Below, piece after piece: positions 57,201-64,000 of a stretch of DNA of 64,000 nt. Position 1 is the first letter of the stretch. Every line of letters begins with the position of its first letter. The notes below the pieces were generated by a model that saw only the letters and a program-made list of their open reading frames with translations, was not told the origin of the DNA and did not search any database. The DNA is from Myxocyprinus asiaticus (taxonomy: Eukaryota > Chordata > Actinopteri > Cypriniformes > Catostomidae): assembly GCF_019703515.2 (NCBI RefSeq), contig NC_059365.1, forward strand, positions 36,847,501 through 36,911,500, read 5' to 3'. The position numbers and the translations under genes are program-made.

Positions 57201-58925
57201 GCATCTGTGTGGCCTCAAAAGGATGATGTAGATAACAGCTCAGAGTACTTCTTTTTTTAAAAAGGATTTTTCAAGTGCTAAAACAAAATTTAAGCTTCAC
57301 AGTCTCTGCTTTTAAGTGCGTTACTGAAAAAGTTTTTCGGGAATCATTTTAATTGTGATTTCCAGGCCTGGAATAGTCATCAGAATTAATAAACACATTA
57401 AAACATCATGGAAATTTCTATAATGAATATATAATTCTTTCTAGTTAGCAAAGCTAGTTAAAATCGAATACTAAAATATTCTAGCTAAATTACAATAGTA
57501 AAATAATGCGATAGAACAGCTAGAAAAGCTCCTTTTTTAGAACATGATAATAGAATGAAATTTATTAAAGACAATCCATATCCTGTAATCACAAAAGACT
57601 GGAAAAGTCATGGAAATTCGTTGGTCAAAGGACGTGGAACCCTGACATTATTTTAATTGGTAATCGATGCACCGAAATATCGGCCACTGAAAATGTTTGG
57701 CAAAAAATGCCATTTTCTTTGTTCAACCGAAAGAGAGAAAAGCCTGAAAAAGCACATTTTGTTTGGGTCAAATGGAGCAACTCTTGGAAAACTTCTTGAG
57801 ATGTAAAAAAAAAAAAAAAAAGCACCTTAAAATATGTTTGAAAATGTTTTGTTGAAATTAAAGGACCTTCTTTAACAACGTAAATGTAGCAAACTTTTTT
57901 ATATTTCCAACCTGCTGAGGGAGTGACAGAAAATTTGGCCTATTTCTGTCTTCTTACTGATGTTATCTAGCGCTGTATATTTGTATCTTTTTTGCAAAGC
58001 TGTGAAAGCATAATCGTTGTTTTTTTTTTTCTTTTGCTGTTGGAGTAAACGGATAAGCAAAAATGTAATTTGCTGTGGTTCCCCCATTCAGAAGTCTTCA
58101 TGTTTAGCCAACTATGAAGATTTCTGCTTTGTGGCACACGGACATGTGAAAAGGGTCCATGTGTACACTCTCATGTGTTCAATGGAAAGAATTTGAATAC
58201 ATTTTACTTGATTTACTTGATTTACTTGATACACATGACTTTACATGAATTTTTAATTGTGAAACCAACATGGACTCAAAGATTACATTTATGAATTTGA
58301 CGTGTTTTTAAAGGAATACTTCAGCTTCAATACAAGTTAAGCTCAATCGACAGCATTTGTGGCATAATGTTGATAACCACAGCAATTAACTTTGACTCAT
58401 CCCTCTAAATCTAGGTTCCAGTGAAGCATTTACAGTGGAAGTGAATGGGGCCAATCTGTAAATGTTAGAATACTCACTGTTTTAAAAGTATAGCCACAAC
58501 AACGTGTGTTTAGTGGAATAAAATAGCTTACTAACCTTTTCTGTGTAAATTTATAGCCAATTTTATAAACTGCATTGCCATGATGACAGAACTGCATAAA
58601 CAGTAATAATTCAGGAGTTTTAACAGAAGAATGAATGTAAGTGCATTTATAAAATTATAAATTCTGCTTTTGAAACCCTCAAACATTGGCCCCATTCACT
58701 TCCATTGTAAGTGCCTCACTGGAACACAGATTTTTTTTTTTTTTTTTTTTTTTTTAAGAAAATGAGGAATAGATTTTTTGGTTATCAACATTATACCACA
58801 AATGCTGTCGATTGAGCTTAACTTATATTGACCCCGGGATATTCCTTTTACTAGATATTTAAAAGATTCATCATTTTTATCACCTTGGACAACCTTATTT
58901 GTCAAACACCTATGTACTTTAAGTA

Positions 58926-58956
<31 letters not shown>

Positions 58957-59334
58957 TCAAATATCCAATAATTTTAAAAGTTATCAGAGCCTAGATATTA
59001 TGGTAATAATGCCACCTTAAAGAAGTGTAATCACTTAGAAAAATTGTGTAATATACAGCTTTCATTTAGTTTTTCCAAACAAAGTCTAATTCCAAAGAAT
59101 TATTTGGGTTTTAGGCCCAGTTTTATGTTTATTTCAGTGCACCAGTAATCGACAGCAGGACACAGATGTTGTTGATAGAGCTTAAGTTGTATTTAATCTG
59201 GAATATTCCTTTAACCCCCCCCTTACTCCGGGAGGACTTTGCTTGTAATAAACATACTCAGAGCTCAACTGTCTGTCTGGGGTGAAACTGTAGCTCATAG
59301 GTGCGGCTTTTATCAACAACCTCCAGCACGAGCT

Positions 59335-59368
<34 letters not shown>

Positions 59369-60353
59369 TCCTAATTGAGCAGTGTTCTTCGTGTAATTTG
59401 AGTATGATGTGTGTAAGGGGGGTGTTTGTGTTTTATGTGTGTACTTCTGTATTTACAGTGTGTAATGAGGAAATTATATCTGATAAAGTTTTGGTTTTAA
59501 AGCCACACACACTGAAAAAGTCTTTTATAAGGTGTTTACATTGTGCAGCACTGTTAGTACAGGCTGCTGCAGCCGGGTGGCTTTTTCCCCCTCAGAACTT
59601 CAAAAGCATCTGGATGTAATTTGTAATTTTCAAGAGTTACTGGGCAGAAAAGTCTGAAAAGTGTGAGCCAAAACCTGTGCAGGACAATATGTTTCTCAAA
59701 CAGAAACCGTTTGTGTAGAGCTAATGATGGTAAAACTGTGATCATAATAGTGACCAAAATGCCATCAGATTGCCGTTTGTAAATATTAGGCAGGCTTGTG
59801 GCCTAAAATCAAAGTGGAGATTGAATGTTTTTCCATGCTTTTCCTGCCAAATTGCCCAGTATATAAATTTGTGCCCTCACCATGAATATTTGTTGCTATG
59901 GTTATCACTATGTGAACCATCATGAGTTTGGGCAGTCTGAGTGACTCCCTTATACAGTACAAGCACAGAATGGTAACTTGGCTAATAAATGTGGTTGTCA
60001 CTCCCAAAACTTTGCAGTGTGTACGTTGCCTTTGCAAATGCTCACAATTAGGCAGCTGATGTTTATGGGTTCATATTCAGTCCCCAGCCAGTTCTCATTA
60101 GTGCACCATCATTGAAACCGTGTCAGTTCCCTGTGGGAAGTGCAGTCTGCACTTTCTTCTGAACTCAACCATAGCAACTACCACACAGCACGCTACTGTT
60201 CCTCAGTGTATCTCCGTCCCTCATCTACAGGTTGCCATACACACAGTACTTTGGAGGTGTGTCATCTCTGAGCAAGGAACAGTACCTCAAGATCAACGGT
60301 TTCCCGAACAACTACTGGGGCTGGGGAGGAGAAGATGATGACATTTTTAACAG
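48287..60353 (+). CDS. b4galt1l: Beta-1,4-galactosyltransferase, B4GALT1-type, exons 1-4 (partial, continues right)
   Basis: This is a Golgi type II membrane enzyme that transfers galactose from UDP-Gal to GlcNAc ends of glycans. Exons: 1 48287-48560, 2 50573-50808 (236 bp), 3 56730-56917 (188 bp), 4 60231-60353 (123 bp); sizes and phases match mammalian B4GALT1. The first 273 residues are encoded; the last two exons lie past 64000. Residues 1-12 are cytosolic, 13-34 the signal anchor (TCSLVVLLCFLHISVTFIYY), then a stem to about 95 with an N-glycosylation site (SNGT). The catalytic domain shows VAMIIPFRNRDEHLKFWLYY, FNRAKLLNIG, the metal-binding DVD at 202-204 (FVFSDVDLIP), and the WGGEDDD acceptor/catalytic motif at 264-270. 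Introns 1, 2 and 4 carry repeats, including an intact Tc1. The gene looks functional; the paralogue label (b4galt1 versus b4galt1-like) is uncertain. Confidence 0.93.
48843..49341. mobile_element. TA-flanked MITE (about 0.5 kb), copy 2, inverted
   Basis: The element starts ctgtgcaaaagttttaggca and ends cttttgcacaa, bounded by TA at 48841-48842 and 49342-49343. The interior gttggcagataggatgttcc is the reverse complement of the copy at 30661-31180. It lies in galactosyltransferase intron 1. Confidence 0.78.
49342..50572. other. Galactosyltransferase intron 1, 3' part
   Basis: No coding exon. Two repeat traces are visible: tttttgaccgatatggggtt at about 49784, and a hAT right-end remnant with gattaattgtgcagcccta near 50434-50452. 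Confidence 0.5.
50965..51335. repeat. Diverged fold-back repeat fragment
   Basis: It begins aagtaatagttaacccaaaa and ends catttttgggtgaaccaatc. The inner arms repeat ttccatgcaattacagtgaa and its inverse cattgtaattgcatgg. This is a short relative of the 'attcaccc' fold-back families. It is in galactosyltransferase intron 2. Confidence 0.6.
51963..52672. repeat. Fold-back MITE, family 'attcaccc' copy 3
   Basis: This is the best preserved copy in the window: left aaagggatagttgacccaaa, right ttaggtgaactatcccttta. The arms hold tcatcatttactcac, ttctgctgaacacaaatgaa and ccatacaatgcaagtgaatg with inverse counterparts (cagctgaagaaagaaagtca). Its length of about 0.7 kb agrees with the copy at 17339. 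It is in galactosyltransferase intron 2. Confidence 0.78.
53986..55480. repeat. Two halves of one fold-back repeat separated by about 1.1 kb
   Basis: The left half (53986-54110) has cactgtaaaaaaatatctaa and ttgtttcagaaaatacttta. The right half (55240-55480) has agatatttttactggaaaac and atgcagttttgcaagtaaat. They look like the two arms of one palindromic repeat, split by unrelated sequence. The intervening 54110-55240 has no recognised gene. Confidence 0.45.
55509..55563. repeat. Near-perfect AT-only palindrome
   Basis: The arm attttattatttttttaaa meets its inverse ataaaaaaataataaaat, giving a hairpin of over 20 bp stem with almost no loop. It is in galactosyltransferase intron 2. Confidence 0.8.
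55564..56729. other. Galactosyltransferase intron 2, 3' part
   Basis: No repeat ends and no exon are recognised until the acceptor ctggcag before 56730. Confidence 0.5.
56918..58310. other. Galactosyltransferase intron 3, 5' part
   Basis: No exon. A trace of the 'tgcaccgaaatatcggcc' repeat is at 57665-57685, and A/T runs are at 57018 and 57803. Confidence 0.5.
58311..58860. mobile_element. Complete fold-back MITE ('caagttaagctcaatcga' family)
   Basis: The left end is taaaggaatacttcagcttc, then caagttaagctcaatcgaca. The right end is the inverse (tgtcgattgagcttaactta, ending gggatattccttttac). Inner arms also pair: ccagtgaagcatttacagtg against ccattgtaagtgcctcactg, and gtgaatggggcc against ggccccattcac. 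The whole unit (about 550 bp) is a long imperfect palindrome without coding capacity. Other copies or fragments are at 1674-3420, 15882, 33325-34225, 35815 and 59160-59215. Confidence 0.8.
59338..59367. repeat. (CA)n microsatellite
   Basis: A CA/AC run of about 30 bp in galactosyltransferase intron 3. Confidence 0.9.
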
Positions 60354-60644
60354 GTTCGAGACTTTTTTAAAGTAGTGGTTGGCTGATTACAGGTTTTATT
60401 TCAAAGCCGATGCCGAAATCTAGAGATAAAGGTGGGTTATGGTCGATTGATGGTGATATATATACAGTTTTATGATAGCAAATAAGATGTACACAACATT
60501 GCTGAATTTAATGAAGACTTAACCTAACCTAACCCTAACTCCAATATTTGCTAAAAATGACTGAAGGATTTGAAAATATGCACTAAAGGGCTAATAAATT
60601 GTTAGACACTAGGTGGAATGACGAATGCCAACATTCTGGTGTAT

Positions 60645-61145
60645 GCCAAACAGTGTTGGGTAAGTTACTTAAAAAGTAATCCACTACAAATTAGTAATTA
60701 CTTCTCTAAATTTGTAATTGGATTACTGATTAACGCATCGAAAAGTAATTCCGCTCAGCAATTCGTTTTTCCACTCAACAAATTAAAAATAATGTATATA
60801 TTTTCTCCATGTTCATTGTCGTATGCAAGTGACGCTCAGCACAGCACGTTTCTCCTTGACAATGATTTATTAGGGGACGCACGGCCTTCAGCTGTCTGAA
60901 AAAAGCAAACCGATGTTTATGATTACATAATTCATGTTTTAAATTTATTCTACTGAAATAAAATTAGTAGCATAATAATATTTAAAAATATGTGTAACCC
61001 AAGTCATGAACCTAATTGAAAGTCAGTAATGACAATCTGATTACAAGAATTAAAAATGTAATGCATTCCACTACTTTTTATTAAAATGTATTTCGATTCT
61101 AGTAACTAATTACTTTGTAATCAGATTACATCCAAAACTGATGCA
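60645..61145. repeat. Fold-back hAT-like MITE ('agtgttgggtaagttactt')
   Basis: The left end reads aacagtgttgggtaagttac and the right part tttgtaatcagattacatcc. The interior is AT-rich with attacttc and gtaattg words. It is a common fish non-autonomous element type in galactosyltransferase intron 4. Another related end is near 61700 (ggtgggtagtaatgtgttac). Confidence 0.65.
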
Positions 61146-62063
61146 GAAATGGCCAAATATTGTCCAGTCAATAAGGCTGGCCGATATGGTCTATCACGAT
61201 AAGGATCGGTCACGATGGTCGACTAGTTGTAGAATTTTATTTTTTATTTTTTTGTAGACTTTAATATTTTTAGCGCCGGTACTTTAATTAGCATGCTGAC
61301 AGGAGACTGTACTATAGCCCTTAGTTTGTACGGTAAAACTTTGAGGAGTTGCGTCTTTAAATTGATCTTCCTTTTTTAAGCACAGTTGCAACAGTAATAC
61401 AAATGCAGATGGATGTTTTTGGATGTTGGGTTGTGAAGCTTGCTGGTTTTTGAGCATCTTGCACCAAAGTATACTTTGGTTTTCTGTGTGCCTCTACCAT
61501 GGTTATTATAGTTTTTAAAATTTCACTATTTTTCTTTTTTTTTTCGCTTTGTGTTTTGGTTTTCAATTTCAGTTTAGTTGTAGTTGTGCATAAATAGTTT
61601 TTATTTTGTTTGTATTTTATTATAATGGCAATTTTATTTTTTTATTTAGTTTTAGTGTAGTATTTGTTTTCACAACACCACAAAATATTATCTGTAACCA
61701 GAGGTGGGTAGTAATGTGTTACATTTACTCCGAGAAAATTTACTTTTAAGAGTAGGTTTAATAGAGGGTACATTTTACTCTTACTCAAGTAAATTTCTAA
61801 TGAAACAAAATGCACTTTTACTTTGTTACAATGGGCGACGTTCCTTTAGTTACATTATTGGTTTGAATAAGATAATTTTAATAAAAGCGTAATTTATTGA
61901 GAGATTTTTGAATGGGACTTTTACGACAGCGGAACTTTAAAAAAAAACAACAACTCAAGCTGCGCTTTGTCACTCGAGTCGAGCTCATCACTCCTACAGC
62001 AAGCGCTTAAAACAAACACTTTCATCATGCAATGCCTTCATTTTACATCAAGACAAGCAGATA

Positions 62064-63311
62064 CACTATATTGCCAAAAGTATTCGCTCACCCATCCAAA
62101 TAATTGAATTCAGGTGTTCCAATCACTTCCACGGCCACAGGTGTATAAAATGAAGCACCTAGGCATGCAGACTGCTTCTACAAACATTTGTGAAAGAATG
62201 GGCCGCTCTCAGGAGCTCAGTGAATTCCAGCGTGGTACTGTGATAGGATGCCACCTGTGCAACAAGTACAGTCGTGAAATTTCCTCGCTACTAAATATTC
62301 CACAGTCAACTGTCAGTGGTATTATAACAAATTGGAAGCGATTGGGAATGACAGCAACTCAGCCACGAAGTGGTAGGCCACGTAAAATGACAGAGCGGGG
62401 TCAGCGGATGCTGAGGCGCATAGTGCGCAGAGGTCGCCAACTTTCTGCAGAGTCAATCGCTACAGACCTCCAAACTTCATGTGGCCTTCAGATTAGCTCA
62501 AGAACAGTGCGTAGAGAGCTTCATGGAATGGGTTTCCATGGCCGAGCAGCTGCATCCAAGCCATACATCACCAAGTGCAATGCAAAGCGTCGGATGCAGT
62601 GGTGTAAAGCACGCCGCCACTGGACTCTAGAGCAGTGGAGACGCGTTCTCTGGAGTGACGAATCACGCTTCTCCATCTGGCAATCTGATGGACGAGTCTG
62701 GGTTTGGCGGTTGCCAGGAGAACGGTACTTGTCTGACTGCATTGTGCCGACTGTGAAGTTTGGTGGAGGGGGGATTATGGTGTGGGGTTGTTTTTCAGGA
62801 GCTGGGCTTGGCCCCTCAGTTCCAGTGAAAGGAACTCTGAATGCTTCAGCATACCAAGAGATTTTGGACAATTCCATGCTCCCAACTTTGTGGGAACAGT
62901 TTGGGGATGGCCCCTTCCTGTTCCACCATGACTGCGCACCAGTGCACAAAGCAAGGTCCATAAAGACATGGATGAGCGAGTTTGGTGTGGAAGAACTTGA
63001 CTGGCCTGCACAGAGTCCTGACCTCAACCCGATAGAGCACCTTTGGGATGAATTAGAGCGAAGACTGCGAGCCAGGCCTTCTCGTCCAACATCAGTGTCT
63101 GACCTCACAAATGCGCTTCTGGAAGAATGGTCAAAAATTCCCATAAACACACTCCTAAACCTTGTGGAAAGCCTTCCCAGAATAGTTGAAGCTGTTATAG
63201 CTGCAAAGGGTGGGCCGACGTCATATTAAACCCTATGGATTAAGAATGGGATGTCACTTAAGTTCATATGCGTCTGAAGGCAGGTGAGCGAATACTTTTG
63301 GCAATATAGTG
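62064..63311 (+). mobile_element. Tc1/mariner element E, structurally intact
   Basis: The element is bounded by TA at 62062-62063 and 63312-63313. Terminal inverted repeats of about 29 bp are perfect (cactatattgccaaaagtat at both ends in inverse orientation). The length is 1248 bp and it encloses one full-length transposase frame. It lies in galactosyltransferase intron 4, in the same orientation as the gene. Perfect ends plus an open frame suggest a young insertion. Confidence 0.93.
62198..63229 (+). CDS. Tc1 transposase, intact DD34E, 343 residues
   Basis: Tc1 transposases bind the terminal repeats and move the element by cut-and-paste into TA sites. The start [10 protein letters not shown] at 62198 gives 343 residues, the family's usual length; in-frame ATGs at 62150 and 62165 would add 11-16 residues. 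The N-terminal paired-type domain is at 5-110 ([20 protein letters not shown]), with the GRPR motif at 59-62. The catalytic core has Asp154 (LWSDESRF), Asp245 ([12 protein letters not shown]) and Glu280 ([14 protein letters not shown]): 34 residues lie between the last two. The glycine-rich loop [14 protein letters not shown] is at 187-200. There is no stop or frameshift to TAA at 63227. Activity is not proven; single substitutions could still inactivate it. Confidence 0.93.
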   Translation: MGRSQELSEFQRGTVIGCHLCNKYSREISSLLNIPQSTVSGIITNWKRLGMTATQPRSGRPRKMTERGQRMLRRIVRRGRQLSAESIATDLQTSCGLQISSRTVRRELHGMGFHGRAAASKPYITKCNAKRRMQWCKARRHWTLEQWRRVLWSDESRFSIWQSDGRVWVWRLPGERYLSDCIVPTVKFGGGGIMVWGCFSGAGLGPSVPVKGTLNASAYQEILDNSMLPTLWEQFGDGPFLFHHDCAPVHKARSIKTWMSEFGVEELDWPAQSPDLNPIEHLWDELERRLRARPSRPTSVSDLTNALLEEWSKIPINTLLNLVESLPRIVEAVIAAKGGPTSY

Positions 63312-63744
63312 TATTTCAAGATTAGAATTGCAGCTCCAACTTAAGAAAACTTGTGATGACATGAGCTTGTCTGTGGTGATGGTCATTTTCAGGATAATTC
63401 TATAACTATGGGCTCTTCTGACATCAGTTTCTAAGTATACATTTTTTTTTTTATCAGTTCTGAAATATATCAGTGCCTACTGTATAACCAGTGCCTATCT
63501 GAACTTAAACCTAATGCTTCCAAACACAGAGATAAGGTGCAGTTTACCCTTACTGTACAGAACTAATTATCTAATTTCTTTCTACACTGAAAATACTGTA
63601 ACTGAATTAAGAATCAATGCAGGACTTTAAAAAAACTGTGAAATAGCGAAGGTAGCCATTAATAAAGCATGAACTTGCTTCATTTTATTCAGCATTATAT
63701 ATGATTTGGCCTGTGGAATACTGTTCACATTTTTCAAGCATCCT

Positions 63745-63860
63745 TAAAGTGACAGTTCAGCCATAAATTAATATTCTGTCATCATTTCCCCACCCTCATG
63801 TTGTGCCAAACTCATGTGACTTTCTTTATTTTGTGGAACCTGAACATTCTGTCTGACATC
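63745..63860. repeat. Fragment of a fold-back repeat
   Basis: It reads taaagtgacagttcagccat, then tcatttccccaccctcatgt, resembling the first 100 bp of the 'attcaccc' family. The other arm is absent or beyond the window. Confidence 0.5.
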
Positions 63861-63885
63861 TCCTTAATTGTGTTGACAGGATTTC

Positions 63886-63958
63886 CAATATAATAATAAT
63901 AATAATTATAATAATAATTGTTATTATTATAATTATTATTATAATAATTATTATTATG
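63886..63958. repeat. AAT/ATT palindromic microsatellite
   Basis: Runs of aataat and ttattatt alternate so that parts of the tract are self-complementary (aataattataataataatt and its inverse). This is the right-most feature before the window edge. Confidence 0.85.
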
Positions 63959-64000
63959 TAACACATGTTAAATGTGTATTATGTAATGGAATATTGGGGA

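Noticed and set aside
62521..63150. 209-residue open frame antisense to the Tc1 transposase
   Set aside because: It is a shadow of the real transposase frame; it has no domain and depends on codon structure of the sense gene.

Overview
This window is vertebrate nuclear DNA, most likely from a cyprinid (carp/minnow-type) teleost. It holds split genes with GT-AG introns whose proteins are clearly RPB2, NOA1, REST and a beta-1,4-galactosyltransferase. It also holds fish-type repeats: five Tc1/mariner elements, one of them close to the Sleeping Beauty/Tdr subfamily; a two-copy L1-type LINE; tRNA-derived SINEs; a 5S-rRNA-derived SINE; and several fold-back MITE families. There is no prokaryotic, plasmid or phage content. 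I did not find a previously undescribed system; the interesting content is gene decay and transposon architecture.

Layout. (1) 388-23037, minus strand: polr2b, the second-largest RNA polymerase II subunit. Fifteen coding exons give an exact 718-codon open frame, and the gene runs off the left edge. Intron 10 (about 14.5 kb) is filled by a Tc1 nested in a MITE and by an 11.2-kb tandem LINE pair. (2) 23038-23438: a short divergent promoter interval. (3) 23439-33314, plus strand: noa1, a mitochondrial circularly permuted GTPase. It looks like a pseudogene: exon 1 has stops, frameshifts, a poly-A expansion and a SINE in the coding sequence, while exons 3-7 remain open. (4) 36072-about 43110, minus strand: rest, the neuronal-gene silencer, complete with a 1017-residue frame, 8+1 zinc fingers, a non-coding first exon in a CpG-rich promoter and a long 3' UTR. 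(5) 43.2-47.6 kb: intergenic repeats. (6) 48287-60353 and beyond, plus strand: a B4GALT1-type galactosyltransferase, exons 1-4, running off the right edge. Its intron 4 carries a Tc1 element with an intact transposase.

REST-NOA1-POLR2B is the same gene trio as on human 4q12, so microsynteny supports the calls. The galactosyltransferase next to REST differs from the mammalian order. Decay of noa1 between two well-preserved neighbours would fit a duplicated (polyploid) cyprinid genome in which the other copy is kept, but that is inference. The four cellular genes share no pathway; their adjacency is ancestral.
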